A DNA stretch of 64,000 bases from Vagococcus martis (GCF_002026305.1 NZ_MVAB01000001.1:2402625-2466624); one strand, 5' to 3'; shown: positions 1 to 9,212, numbered from the stretch's first letter. Notes: generated by a model from the letters alone, not told the origin. Numbers and translations: made by a program.

Positions 1-1
1 T

Positions 2-451
<450 letters not shown>

Positions 452-457
452 ATATGA

Positions 458-490
458 GAGACTACATGTTATCTGATGTAGTCTCTTTTT
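458..490 (+). terminator. Intrinsic terminator after the GH1 gene
   Basis: The arms GAGACTACAT and ATGTAGTCTC form a perfect 10-bp stem followed by a T5 run. Confidence 0.85.
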
Positions 491-576
491 ATTAATGACT
501 TTAGTCAGTTGAGCACGAAATCGTGCGAAACAGAAAAACCACGCGTATTGCGCGTGGAAGAAATAGCTTTAGCGTT

Positions 577-644
577 AAGAAACTCCTTTCGATATACTAA
601 AAAGTGGCTACCAACCGCAATAAGAGTATCGAAAGGAGTTTCTT
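577..644 (+). promoter_or_regulatory. Hairpin that hides the tnpA ribosome binding site
   Basis: Two perfectly complementary 18-nt arms, 577-594 and 627-644, enclose a 32-nt loop. The 3' arm contains the Shine-Dalgarno GAAAGGAG, and the ATG at 646 follows immediately. Any transcript entering from outside, for example read-through from the GH1 gene, would fold with the ribosome site paired. A comparable stem-loop is known to limit translation of IS200 tnpA in enterobacteria; its action here is inferred. The loop contains CCAACCGCAAT (611-621), which is exactly complementary to 1114-1124 just after the tnpA stop. Confidence 0.7.
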
Positions 645-645
645 T

Positions 646-1101
646 ATGTCTAATGACGATAAAAGTTTAGCACACACAAGGTGGAATTGTAAGTATCATT
701 TAGAATTTACCCCAAAATATAGAAGGAAAGTAATTTATGGGGAGTTAAGGAAAGATATAGGAAAAATATTGAGAAAGTTATGCGAGATGAAAGATGTAGA
801 AATAATAGAGGCACACGCAATGCCAGATCATATTCATATGCTAGTAAAAATACCTCCAAAACAATCGGTGTCAGGTTTTATGGGATTTCTTAAAGGAAGA
901 AGTGCTGTCTTAATTCATGAGCAACACGGAAATTTGAAATATAAATATGGAAATAAAAGTTTTTGGTCTAAAGGATATTATGTGAGTACTGTGGGATTGA
1001 ATCAGAAGACAATCCAAAAATATATTCGAGAACAAGAGTCTGATGATAGAGTAAGAGATAGTATAAGTAAACGTGAATACATGGATCCATTTAAAAAATA
1101 G
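646..1101 (+). CDS. tnpA: IS200-type transposase TnpA
   Basis: This is a Y1 HUH single-strand transposase of 151 residues, the normal size for the family. The HUH metal site is H62-I-H64 within MPDHIHMLV, and the catalytic tyrosine is most likely Y126 in TIQKYIREQE. Both are intact, so the protein looks functional. An in-frame ATG-less extension begins at 604, but I place the start at ATG 646, seven bases after a GGAG that is embedded in the sequestering hairpin. The enzyme acts as a dimer, cutting and rejoining single-stranded element ends folded as hairpins. There is no associated tnpB. Confidence 0.9.
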   Translation: MSNDDKSLAHTRWNCKYHLEFTPKYRRKVIYGELRKDIGKILRKLCEMKDVEIIEAHAMPDHIHMLVKIPPKQSVSGFMGFLKGRSAVLIHEQHGNLKYKYGNKSFWSKGYYVSTVGLNQKTIQKYIREQESDDRVRDSISKREYMDPFKK

Positions 1102-1251
1102 AAAGTTTCTCGAATTGCGGTTGGCGGTCTTTTAAAAGGCTCTCTTTAGAGAGTATGTAGGTAATGAGCCCTTCTAGGGCTATTAAAAAGCCACCCGTTT
1201 TCACGGGTGGATATTTACTGTTATTTAATTAAACTATTTTTATGAAGCGGA

Positions 1252-1482
1252 TTGATGAAAATGGATAAATGTAAACTAGTTATTTTAATGGAAATGCTAA
1301 CAGATTCTGGAGATATCATAGTATACGCAATGACCTCAAAGGGGGAACTAAAAGCAACAACAGTAGCAAGTCCTGAAAAAAAGTCCTATTGTGCCCTTAT
1401 AGCTAGTTTGCCTTTAAAATACTTATTTGATAAAATTCAATTAAGTAAAAAATGTTTATTTATTCTATTTGTTCATAAATAG
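1252..1482 (+). CDS. Doubtful small ORF, 76 residues
   Basis: A TTG-started frame of 76 codons lies between the IS200 element and the next gene. There is no convincing ribosome binding site before it, and I recognise no family. It is slightly hydrophobic near its C-terminus. It may be a remnant of a gene interrupted or displaced by the insertion, or spurious. The rest of the 1102-1521 gap holds the right end of the element. Confidence 0.2.
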   Translation: MMKMDKCKLVILMEMLTDSGDIIVYAMTSKGELKATTVASPEKKSYCALIASLPLKYLFDKIQLSKKCLFILFVHK

Positions 1483-1521
1483 TTGTATTTATAAAATAAA
1501 TTACTATAAGGAGTTTATACA

Positions 1522-3522
1522 TTGGAAAAAGACTATTATGTGTTGAAACCAGAATTACAATCTGATAAAGCGACGCAAGACTATGTTGGGGAAGTTTTAA
1601 AGGAACAAGAAACGGATTTTTATAAGCAACAATTATCACTAGAGCGTGATTATTGTTTTTGGTTAGAATATAAACAAACAGCTAAGCCACATTCTCTTGA
1701 ACACTATATGACAATGGCTCACACGCTGACAAATGCGGATACACTCGGTTCAGCTGCAACGCAATCATTTATTTTAAACGAAGAGGATACTTTACATATC
1801 CATACTGTGAAGGTGATTAGAAATGGTCAGGTCATAGATAAACTAGCAGATTGTGACATTAAAGTAATGGATTATATTGGCGATTCATCCTCTCCGGGTG
1901 TTTTCAATAACGACAAACAAGTCACCATTTTAATCCCGAATTTGCGATTAAACGATGTTTATATAATGGAAACAACGCGAGTTAAAGAATATAAGCACGA
2001 TAGTTTGAAAAATATATTCTTTCGTGATTCTTATACCTACCCAACTGATTACTGGGCTTATGGTAAATATAGGTTTAGATTGCTTAATCAAACAGGTAGA
2101 ACGATTGAGGCAAACTATCATTATTTTAGAGATGAAGAGGATAGAATATTAGAAAAAGATAGTGTGTTTATTGAAAACGAGGATTCGTTTGTTATTGATA
2201 AGACAAATTACATTGGCGAGCCGATTAAAAACAATCAAATCACACCATTCATAGATTTCTCTACGAAAATGAGTTATGAAGTTATTACAACAGAAGTTGC
2301 TAAAATATATGATGGTATTTATCAGCACAAATTTGAAACGTTTGGCGAAGAGCTGATTAAGGAATTAGATTCCCAACCAACGATGGATGACAAAATTAAA
2401 CTGGCCATCGATTTTGTGCAAAAAGAAGTTTATTATTTATATAATGAAGTGGAGATGGATGGCCATATTCCACAGCTTCCTGATAAAACGTTCAGTCGTA
2501 GACAAGGTGATTGTAAGGCAAAAACTGTGCTATTAAAAGTCATTTTAGATTATCTTGGGGTTGAATCAAATGTGGTGTTAGTAAATTACAGAGCCGATAT
2601 CTTTTTACCAGTGTACACACCTTCTCCATTAATATTTAATCATGCGATTTTGAAGATTTATTACAATGATACAGTTTATTTTGTAGATGCTACATTGAAC
2701 GAAGATTATGGTTATTTAGGCAGACGACAAAAAGACAGCTTTATTTATTATTTAGAAATCAAACCAAACACCACATTGCAAATTCAAGACCCATTTATCA
2801 ATGATTTGCCAGATATTGAAGAAGTGATTCATATTGATGTGTTAGATGATAAAGCAACGTTATCTATGGAAAGTAAATTACGAAAAAATAGTGCCAATAC
2901 GTTACGTAGCTCATTTAAAAATCAAACCAAACGTGATATTATTCAACGATTTATGGATTCTGTTCACTACAATATGAAGTTATTTAATAATTTTGATGCC
3001 AATGATATTCATGATTATTTTTCAGATGCAACCATTGATATTCAAAAAGACGATAAAAATCTGAATGAACTGTCGATTTTATTTAAAACAACGATTGATA
3101 ATCCATATCTCAAAAATAATACAAAAAAGAAGTATCTTCTTTACTGGGACAGAGTTTACTTTATAAATGATGACATTGATGATTATCATCATGAAGACTT
3201 TCCACTATGGGTTGATCGTCCATCTGTCAAAATGCAGGTTCATCTCTTTACCGATAAAAAAATCGATCAAAATGAGTATTACACTAATAAAGAAGCCGAA
3301 CTGACATCTAAGTACTTAAACCATTCGATTAAAAAGAAAATCGAACCAAATGGCGCGTCAATATTCATTAATCACGAAACGTATCGAAACTTGCCAATTT
3401 CTGGTGAAGACTTAGAAGAATATGCCAAAACAAACAAAGAGATTTTAGATAGTAACTTGACTGTCGGCATTGATATTCTGCCAGAATCCATGTTTTCAAA
3501 AATCAAAAATATATTCAAATAG
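1522..3522 (+). CDS. DUF3857-like / transglutaminase-like protein
   Basis: A 666-residue protein starting at TTG 1522, supported by AAGGAG (1509-1514) upstream. The first 270 residues or so are beta-rich and resemble DUF3857. A transglutaminase-like core follows, with Cys331 in RRQGDCKAKT, His374 in FNHAILK and Asp389 in YFVDATL as an apparent Cys-His-Asp triad. The C-terminal third is another beta-rich region. There is no signal peptide or membrane segment, so it looks cytoplasmic. DUF3857-transglutaminase proteins are best known from Bacteroidetes, usually exported, so a cytoplasmic version in this lineage is unusual. It is a single-gene unit closed by a terminator. The substrate is unknown; family members may be peptidases rather than crosslinking enzymes. 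Confidence 0.7.
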   Translation: MEKDYYVLKPELQSDKATQDYVGEVLKEQETDFYKQQLSLERDYCFWLEYKQTAKPHSLEHYMTMAHTLTNADTLGSAATQSFILNEEDTLHIHTVKVIRNGQVIDKLADCDIKVMDYIGDSSSPGVFNNDKQVTILIPNLRLNDVYIMETTRVKEYKHDSLKNIFFRDSYTYPTDYWAYGKYRFRLLNQTGRTIEANYHYFRDEEDRILEKDSVFIENEDSFVIDKTNYIGEPIKNNQITPFIDFSTKMSYEVITTEVAKIYDGIYQHKFETFGEELIKELDSQPTMDDKIKLAIDFVQKEVYYLYNEVEMDGHIPQLPDKTFSRRQGDCKAKTVLLKVILDYLGVESNVVLVNYRADIFLPVYTPSPLIFNHAILKIYYNDTVYFVDATLNEDYGYLGRRQKDSFIYYLEIKPNTTLQIQDPFINDLPDIEEVIHIDVLDDKATLSMESKLRKNSANTLRSSFKNQTKRDIIQRFMDSVHYNMKLFNNFDANDIHDYFSDATIDIQKDDKNLNELSILFKTTIDNPYLKNNTKKKYLLYWDRVYFINDDIDDYHHEDFPLWVDRPSVKMQVHLFTDKKIDQNEYYTNKEAELTSKYLNHSIKKKIEPNGASIFINHETYRNLPISGEDLEEYAKTNKEILDSNLTVGIDILPESMFSKIKNIFK

Positions 3523-3531
3523 CGATAAAAG

Positions 3532-3561
3532 ACCCCATCAACTTATCAGTTTTGGTGGGGT
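3532..3561. terminator. Bidirectional terminator between convergent genes
   Basis: ACCCCATCAA pairs with TTGGTGGGGT (one G-U pair). The hairpin lies between the convergent transglutaminase-like and acetyltransferase genes. Confidence 0.7.
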
Positions 3562-3571
3562 TATATCATTA

Positions 3572-4795
3572 TCAAAAATAATCACTAAAGTATGCTTCTT
3601 GATCAGGAATAATTCTCTCTAACGTTCTAAGTGTTTCTTTATCCGTTTTTAATCGCTCAATACGGTAAAGGTAAGATGGCCGTTTGTAGCTCATAAGTAA
3701 TGCTGTCAGTGTTTGGATATCAATAAACACTGGATTGCCAATGGCTTCATTGGTTACCGTCAACTCATTGTCCTCATCCCACATTAAACTAAAGGTATTA
3801 TTATTCCATTCAGCAATAGGATCTGTGACAACAAAATGGAAAGGTTTACCAGTTGTGATAAACGGATACTGCTTGATAAATTGTGCCACATCGACAATTC
3901 GTGCCATAAAATAAGGCTCAATCGATTCTTTGATTTCACTATCTTCAAATAAAAAAGCGATAGGTTCGTTTTTGTAGGTCGTACCATCGACATAATCAAT
4001 CATCGAAAAATGGGCCGACACAAAATTCCAAAGACCTTTTCTAGCTTCTTGGTTTAAATAGAACATCTCTTTGATATGAAACACTTCTTCAGCTATCCAG
4101 TAAAAACACACCCCGCAAGGCTCACCATCTGCACTGTAATAGATTGCTGCTGTTCGTTCTTCTTCATTTTCCCAACGCCAATATTCTTCCCAGTTTAAGT
4201 CTGAGCGAATCATTGCCCCATGATTTTGCGCGGCAAAGGCTTCATAAACTTTAAACACATCTTCATGATCGATGTCTTCACGTTCGACATAGCCTGGTAC
4301 ATCAGCAGGTTTTGGTAATTGTGTATCTTTGATTTGAAACGAAATTTTATCAGACATAATCTCCCAACCCTTGCGACGATAGTAGGGAATATTATAGGGA
4401 TAAAGGTAAGAAATCCATTGCTTGTTCTCACGCATTTTGTTTAAACCTAGTTTGATTAAGTCACTCATCAATCCCATATTAGTGTATTCTGGATACGTCC
4501 CAACACCCGTCAATCCAGCCATATCATACACTGTATCATGGATGTTAACTTCACAGGGATAGATGGCAAGTTGGCTGATCAGTTCGTCATCATCCGTAAA
4601 CCACCCATAAACGTCAGCTTCCCTTAAAACAGGACGTTTCGCACGGATAATTTCTGACTCGTCTTCGTAACCACTTTCCTCAATATCCGAGTCAGTGACT
4701 TGAAACACATAGCGAAGAAGTTCATTAAATTGTTTCAGGTATTTTAGTTCCACTTTCTTTAATGTTAAATTCTTATGTGCATCTTTTGATTCCAT
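3572..4795 (-). CDS. Eis-type GNAT N-acetyltransferase
   Basis: A 407-residue protein with the Eis-family layout: an N-terminal GNAT domain (about 1-150, with a LTGVGTYPEYTNMGLMSDLI acetyl-CoA region), a second GNAT-like middle domain, and an SCP2-like C-terminal domain (about 300-407). The paired aromatic stretch WISYLYPYNIPYYRRKGW is typical of Firmicutes Eis homologues. The family acetylates amines, including aminoglycosides and lysines in some members; the substrate here is unknown. It is transcribed alone, divergently from typA. A TG-extended TATAAT for this strand lies near 4827-4832, about 30 bases before the ATG, with an AGGAGA ribosome site. Confidence 0.85.
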   Translation of the reverse strand: MESKDAHKNLTLKKVELKYLKQFNELLRYVFQVTDSDIEESGYEDESEIIRAKRPVLREADVYGWFTDDDELISQLAIYPCEVNIHDTVYDMAGLTGVGTYPEYTNMGLMSDLIKLGLNKMRENKQWISYLYPYNIPYYRRKGWEIMSDKISFQIKDTQLPKPADVPGYVEREDIDHEDVFKVYEAFAAQNHGAMIRSDLNWEEYWRWENEEERTAAIYYSADGEPCGVCFYWIAEEVFHIKEMFYLNQEARKGLWNFVSAHFSMIDYVDGTTYKNEPIAFLFEDSEIKESIEPYFMARIVDVAQFIKQYPFITTGKPFHFVVTDPIAEWNNNTFSLMWDEDNELTVTNEAIGNPVFIDIQTLTALLMSYKRPSYLYRIERLKTDKETLRTLERIIPDQEAYFSDYF

Positions 4796-4916
4796 ATATC
4801 TTTCTCCTAATGTTTAATAATTTTTATTATATCAAACATATTTTGAAAATACTTTAAAAACACTCAAAAGATTGGTATAATTGAAAATGCTGATTAATAG
4901 AAAGTAGGAGATAACG

Positions 4917-6755
4917 ATGAATTTTGATGAAATGAAAAAGAGACAAGAATCCATTCGAAATTTCTCCATCATAGCACATATTGACCATGGAAAATCAACA
5001 CTGGCTGACCGAATTTTACAACAAACAGAAACCGTTTCTGATCGTGAGATGCAAGAGCAGTTACTTGATTCAATGGACTTAGAAAGAGAACGCGGTATTA
5101 CCATTAAACTAAATGCCGTTGAGTTAACTTATAATGCGAAAGATGGAAAAGAATATATTTTTCACCTAATTGATACACCAGGACACGTCGATTTTACTTA
5201 TGAGGTGTCACGTAGTTTAGCCGCTTGTGAGGGGGCTGTACTTGTGGTGGATGCTGCGCAAGGTATCGAAGCTCAAACGTTAGCAAACGTGTATTTAGCG
5301 GTTGATAATGATTTAGAAATTTTACCAGTTATTAATAAAATAGATTTACCAGCAGCCGATCCAGAACGTGTGAGAAACGAAATCGAAGACGTGATTGGGA
5401 TTGACGCAAGTGAAGCCGTTTTAGCAAGTGCAAAAGCTGGAATTGGGATTGAAGATATTCTAGAACAAATCGTTGAATATGTTCCAGCGCCAGATGGTGA
5501 TTTGAATGCACCACTAAAAGCACTGATTTTTGACTCCGTTTATGATTCATATCGTGGGGTTGTATTAAATATTCGTGTCTTTGATGGGGTCGTAAAACCT
5601 GGAGATACGATTCAATTAATGAATAACGGCGTACAATACGAAGTAAGTGAAGTGGGAATTTTCTCTCCAAAAGCTGTTCCAAGAGATTTCTTGATGGTAG
5701 GGGACGTTGGTTACTTAACGGCAAGTATCAAAAATATCCAAGACACACAAGTTGGGGATACGATTACGTTAGCGGATAATCCAGCGAGCGAGCCATTAGA
5801 TGGTTACCGTAAAATGAATCCAATGGTTTATTGTGGGTTGTATCCAATTGATACATCAAAATATAATGACTTACGTGAAGCACTTGAACGTCTGCAATTA
5901 AATGACTCTGCTCTTGATTTTGAGCCAGAAACGTCTCAAGCATTAGGATTTGGTTTCCGTTGTGGGTTCTTAGGACTACTACATATGGACGTTATCCAAG
6001 AGCGTTTAGAACGTGAATTTAATTTAGACTTGATTACAACGGCACCGTCAGTTATTTATCATGTGAATATGACAGATGGCTCACAAATTATCGTCGACAA
6101 CCCGGCAGAATTCCCAGAGCCAGGCGTGATTGATAGCGTGGAAGAGCCTTATGTTAAAGCACAAATCATGGTACCAAATGATTACGTTGGAGCGGTAATG
6201 GATATTTCTCAACGTAAACGTGGTGAATTTGTGACGATGGATTACTTGGATGATTATCGTGTGAACATTGTTTATAATATCCCACTATCTGAGATTGTTT
6301 TTGACTTCTTTGATAAATTAAAATCAGGGACAAAAGGCTATGCGTCACTTGATTACGAGTTAATTGGCTACCGCACAAGTAACCTAGTTAAAATGGATAT
6401 CTTACTTAATGCTGAAAAAGTCGATGCATTGAGCTTTATCGTGCATAAAGACTTTGCGTACGAACGTGGGAAAGCCATCGTTGAAAAACTACGTAAATTA
6501 ATTCCAAGACAACAATTTGAGGTGCCTATCCAAGCTGCAATTGGTGCGAAGATTGTTTCTCGTACCGATATTAAAGCTTTACGTAAAAACGTATTGGCAA
6601 AATGTTACGGTGGGGACGTCTCTCGTAAACGTAAATTACTGGAAAAACAAAAAGAAGGTAAGAAACGTATGAAACAAATCGGATCAGTCGAAGTACCACA
6701 AGAAGCCTTCATGGCCGTTCTTAAAATGGACGATGATGAGCCGAAGAAGAAATAG
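4917..6755 (+). CDS. typA: Ribosome-associated GTPase TypA/BipA
   Basis: A translational GTPase of 612 residues, normal for TypA. The G motifs are intact: AHIDHGKST (G1), RERGITI (G2), DTPGH (G3) and NKID (G4). EF-G-like domains II, III and V follow, and a lysine-rich tail ends the protein. It binds the 70S ribosome and aids ribosome assembly and stress or cold adaptation. The gene is single, with GTAGGAG before the ATG and a TG-extended TATAAT (TGGTATAAT, -10 at 4876-4881). A terminator follows. Confidence 0.97.
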   Translation: MNFDEMKKRQESIRNFSIIAHIDHGKSTLADRILQQTETVSDREMQEQLLDSMDLERERGITIKLNAVELTYNAKDGKEYIFHLIDTPGHVDFTYEVSRSLAACEGAVLVVDAAQGIEAQTLANVYLAVDNDLEILPVINKIDLPAADPERVRNEIEDVIGIDASEAVLASAKAGIGIEDILEQIVEYVPAPDGDLNAPLKALIFDSVYDSYRGVVLNIRVFDGVVKPGDTIQLMNNGVQYEVSEVGIFSPKAVPRDFLMVGDVGYLTASIKNIQDTQVGDTITLADNPASEPLDGYRKMNPMVYCGLYPIDTSKYNDLREALERLQLNDSALDFEPETSQALGFGFRCGFLGLLHMDVIQERLEREFNLDLITTAPSVIYHVNMTDGSQIIVDNPAEFPEPGVIDSVEEPYVKAQIMVPNDYVGAVMDISQRKRGEFVTMDYLDDYRVNIVYNIPLSEIVFDFFDKLKSGTKGYASLDYELIGYRTSNLVKMDILLNAEKVDALSFIVHKDFAYERGKAIVEKLRKLIPRQQFEVPIQAAIGAKIVSRTDIKALRKNVLAKCYGGDVSRKRKLLEKQKEGKKRMKQIGSVEVPQEAFMAVLKMDDDEPKKK

Positions 6756-6762
6756 TAAACTT

Positions 6763-6800
6763 AAAAAAACCAGAAAGATATAAATTCTTTTTGGTTTTTT
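6763..6800 (+). terminator. Intrinsic terminator after typA
   Basis: AAAAAACCAGAAAGA pairs with TTCTTTTTGGTTTTTT and runs into a T-rich tract. Confidence 0.75.
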
Positions 6801-6821
6801 TTATATATAAACTCTTTTCCA

Positions 6822-6877
6822 TTGATAAAATATCTCTATAGTGATATATTTGTATCATTAAGAGATAAATATATCAC
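6822..6877 (+). promoter_or_regulatory. Promoter with overlapping inverted-repeat operator
   Basis: TTGATA (6822-6827) and TATATT (6845-6850) are separated by 17 bases. A 16-bp imperfect inverted repeat, GTGATATATTTGTATC (6841-6856) against GAGATAAATATATCAC (6862-6877), covers the -10 and the likely transcription start. The second gene of the operon encodes an XRE repressor-like protein, so an autoregulatory operator is a reasonable inference. Confidence 0.6.
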
Positions 6878-6894
6878 ATTAGGAGGAGAAAGAA

Positions 6895-7260
6895 ATGAAG
6901 AAAGAACTAACAAATAAAAGTTGGTTAATTGGTTTTTTAGGCTGTATAGGTGTATTAGGGGTTAAGGGAGAACCAAATTTTTTACTGTTCTTTTCATTTT
7001 TTGCAGGGTTTCAATATATTTGGCTATACAAATTAGGGACAATTTATGATGAAAGACTGATTGAGAATAAAAACAAAGCAGCAGTGATTGCTCTAAAAAT
7101 AGCTTTAATCTTTGGATTAATTTCGAATTTAGCGATTAGTTTTTTATTTACTGAATACGAAATTCTATATAGATGGACTCTTGGAATCTTTTCATTAACC
7201 GTTGCTATTGGTCTAAATAGCTGGGCTTATCTCACTTATAAGTATGATAAGGAGGACTAA
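6895..7260 (+). CDS. Small DUF3796-like membrane protein
   Basis: A 121-residue protein with about four hydrophobic segments (around 11-25, 26-48, 66-85, 94-113). The opening WLIGFLGCIGVLGVKGEPNF resembles DUF3796 proteins. Such proteins are commonly paired with a short XRE regulator in Firmicutes, as here, where the next start codon overlaps this stop. Function is unknown; an envelope-stress or peptide-sensing role is a guess from context only. The start is supported by AGGAGGAG seven bases before the ATG. Confidence 0.7.
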   Translation: MKKELTNKSWLIGFLGCIGVLGVKGEPNFLLFFSFFAGFQYIWLYKLGTIYDERLIENKNKAAVIALKIALIFGLISNLAISFLFTEYEILYRWTLGIFSLTVAIGLNSWAYLTYKYDKED

Positions 7261-7466
7261 TGATGGCATCTTTTAAGTCACATGTGAAAAAATACCGCTT
7301 ATTAAAAGACATGACACAAGATGAGTTAGCAACGGCTGTAGGTATACGCCGAGAAACAATTGGTAGGCTAGAGAAAGCAAAGTACAATCCATCTCTTGAA
7401 CTGGCTGTTAAAATTTCCAGAGTATTAGACGTCCCGATAGAGGAATTATTTGTATTTGATTTATAA
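7260..7466 (+). CDS. XRE-family helix-turn-helix regulator
   Basis: A compact Cro/CI-type protein of 68 residues that is almost entirely one HTH_3 domain: MTQDELATAVGIRRETIGRLE is the helix-turn-helix, followed by NPSLELAVKISRVLDVPIEELF. The ATG at 7260 overlaps the previous stop; the second ATG at 7263 fits the AAGGAGG (7249-7255) spacing better. It is translationally coupled to the membrane protein and probably represses the shared promoter at 6822-6877. No sensor domain is present, so any signal would come through the partner or a peptide. Confidence 0.9.
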   Translation: MMASFKSHVKKYRLLKDMTQDELATAVGIRRETIGRLEKAKYNPSLELAVKISRVLDVPIEELFVFDL

Positions 7467-7472
7467 ATTAAA

Positions 7473-7513
7473 AAAGCATCTCTTTCGTAATTATTATGAA
7501 AGAGATGCTTTAT
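7473..7513. terminator. Bidirectional terminator
   Basis: AAAGCATCTCTTTC and GAAAGAGATGCTTT form a perfect 14-bp stem between convergent genes, with A and T runs on both sides. Confidence 0.85.
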
Positions 7514-7514
7514 T

Positions 7515-8039
7515 TTAACTCACATATATATAATCAGTTGGTGGTGTCCCATCATTGTAATCAATGATAATATGTTCCTTCGTGATGATATGTATTTGTG
7601 CTGCTTCACCATCAATTGAAACGTAAAGTGTATCGGTCATCGCATTGTATGAATCAACTTTAACATCCATAACCCTGACATCCCCAGGTCCAACTGGTAA
7701 CGTGGACCAAGTGCCATCCTCATGTATAGTGAACATACTACCTGATTGTGGCACTCCCCATTTACCTTGCAAAGAAACCATTTTATTAAATGCGATTTCT
7801 TCCTGACTTAATGATGGTTCAGTCCTTTGTGATTCTTTCGTTGATTCCTTGATACTTGTTTGAGTTGAGCTTTCTAGTTGTTTCGTTGTAGAAGATACAC
7901 TCGTTTTCATACTAGAAGTAGTTGAACTAACGTGTGGTGAGGCGTTTTTTGCTTTATTTTGTGTTCCTAAAAAGTAACCACCACCTGCAAAAATTACCAC
8001 AATTAAAATAACAATTATAATATCTCGTTTGTCTCTCAT
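7515..8039 (-). CDS. Membrane-anchored extracellular protein with Ser/Thr-rich linker
   Basis: A 174-residue protein. A short basic N-terminus (MRDKRD) leads into one transmembrane segment (IIIVILIVVIFAGGGYFLG), then a Ser/Thr-rich linker of about 50 residues, then a C-terminal domain of about 90 residues (KWGVPQSGSMFTIHEDGTW onwards) that looks like a small beta-rich fold. It is probably displayed outside the membrane. I place the start at ATG 8039, preceded by a GGGGA, rather than at the upstream in-frame TTG at 8051. Pattern and domain are common in enterococcal surface proteins, but I recognise no function. Confidence 0.75.
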   Translation of the reverse strand: MRDKRDIIIVILIVVIFAGGGYFLGTQNKAKNASPHVSSTTSSMKTSVSSTTKQLESSTQTSIKESTKESQRTEPSLSQEEIAFNKMVSLQGKWGVPQSGSMFTIHEDGTWSTLPVGPGDVRVMDVKVDSYNAMTDTLYVSIDGEAAQIHIITKEHIIIDYNDGTPPTDYIYVS

Positions 8040-8051
8040 ATAATCCCCCAA

Positions 8052-8370
8052 TAACTCGTCTTAGAACTTCATTATATCATGAAAGTAAATTAGTGTTATT
8101 TTATTTATTTGGGTAAGCAACCTTATAAAGGGTTCGTTGAATAAAAAAGTGGCAGTTTTTGTTATGACTACGTTCAGGTTTATTTTGCTAAAAAATGTTT
8201 TGATTCATTTTAGCTAGTTTAATTCCTATTAGCTTAAATAAAATAAACTATAGTATTTTATTTTTTTATGATACTATATAAAAAAAGGAGGTTATCAATA
8301 AATCAGTGTAAAGATTATTGTTGAACAATTTAATATTTTTAATAATCCTGATTTTGATAATTTCGAACTT
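8052..8370. other. AT-rich intergenic region with promoter-like palindrome
   Basis: A 319-base gap between divergent genes. A perfect inverted repeat TATAGTAT/ATACTATA lies at 8249-8256 and 8271-8278. A very strong ribosome site, AAAAAAGGAGGT, ends at 8291 without a canonical start codon in frame behind it. I see no gene or RNA in the remainder. Confidence 0.4.
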
Positions 8371-8772
8371 ATGCTAGATTCAAAAGTAAATCATAACTCA
8401 CCAAAATTTCAACTAAAATTTTATGTAAAAGATACCTATGTTGCTGAAACTGTCGATGGTGACTTACAATTCATTCGAAAGTATCGTAGAAAATTCAATG
8501 AAGTTAAAGCTCTATTTTGTAAGGAATATGGGAAAGTCTATAATTATCCTGATACTATAGAGAATGATGATTCATTAGATTTAATGATAACTACTGTGAA
8601 GGCATTGCAATCACGACTTGAAAAATCTTTTTTAATACCTGGTAGTATTGAGTTGCATACTATAGAGTTGATAGGTAATTGGGAAGTATTTAACGGAAAA
8701 AATGATAGTGCCCTAGTCAAAGAATATGAGGAACAATTATTTAACAATTTCAAAAAATTTGGGCTTACTTAG
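8371..8772 (+). CDS. Unknown cytoplasmic protein, start codon unclear
   Basis: The longest ATG-started frame gives 133 soluble residues rich in Lys, Glu and Phe. I recognise no family. The same frame stays open upstream to 8302 and continues to look protein-like (VKIIVEQFNIFNNPDFDNFE). The excellent ribosome site AAAAAAGGAGGT ends at 8291, so translation probably begins near 8302, where the in-frame codon is ATC rather than ATG, GTG or TTG. ATG 8371 has no ribosome site. The gene either uses a rare start or has lost its start codon. The next small membrane-protein gene follows after 38 bases, so the two may form an operon. Confidence 0.55.
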   Translation: MLDSKVNHNSPKFQLKFYVKDTYVAETVDGDLQFIRKYRRKFNEVKALFCKEYGKVYNYPDTIENDDSLDLMITTVKALQSRLEKSFLIPGSIELHTIELIGNWEVFNGKNDSALVKEYEEQLFNNFKKFGLT

Positions 8773-8810
8773 CTACACATAAAAATGTTTGTGAAAGAAG
8801 GAGAAGTATC

Positions 8811-9212
8811 ATGAAAAAGAGTGTCTATTTTATTTTACAGTTAATTGTCGGTGGTACCCTAGCTCTAACTTTCTTTAAACAATCACTAAATGTCCATCCT
8901 GATAAATTTAACTATCAATTAATATTGTATCTAGCTGGTATGTTTCTAATTTTAATTAGTTTACTCCTCATTACTAAACAACTAGCTAATGTTATTATTA
9001 AAAAAAATAAATCATCATACTCCTCTACTCTATGTTTTTTTCTTCTAGGTGTTATTATGATGGGCTTAACGTTTAATGGTATGATCCATGTGGAACGGTT
9101 AAACTTTTTAATTGAACCATATTTTATATTATTTGAATTTGGATTTTTTGTTTTTCTGATATCTGGCTGTCGATTAGTTATTCAGTTCATTTCATCATTT
9201 GCAAAACGCTAG
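8811..9212 (+). CDS. Small four-helix membrane protein, unknown function
   Basis: A 133-residue protein with four clear hydrophobic segments (about 5-22, 35-58, 72-92, 98-125), short loops and a basic C-terminus. I recognise no family. The start has AGAAGGAGAAG upstream at good spacing. It is probably co-transcribed with the preceding unknown gene, and a terminator lies 70 bases downstream. Confidence 0.65.
   Translation: MKKSVYFILQLIVGGTLALTFFKQSLNVHPDKFNYQLILYLAGMFLILISLLLITKQLANVIIKKNKSSYSSTLCFFLLGVIMMGLTFNGMIHVERLNFLIEPYFILFEFGFFVFLISGCRLVIQFISSFAKR

Larger units (their letters stand above)
505..1225 (+). mobile_element. IS200/IS605-family element (IS200 type, tnpA only)
   Basis: An HUH transposase gene is flanked by subterminal hairpins typical of this family. 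The left one is CCACGCG-TATTG-CGCGTGG (539-557) and the right one is CCACCCG-TTTTCA-CGGGTGG (1191-1210). IS200-type elements have no terminal inverted repeats and make no target duplication, so the exact ends cannot be read here; the coordinates given are approximate. A further small hairpin, AGCCC-TTCTA-GGGCT, lies at 1167-1181. There is no tnpB. The element sits just after the GH1 terminator, a neutral insertion position. Confidence 0.75.

Noticed and set aside
8145..8200. Possible insertion sequence end (GGGTTCGTTGAATAAAAAAGT)
   Set aside because: Slight likeness to IS6-family ends, but no matching second end, no transposase and no target duplication.
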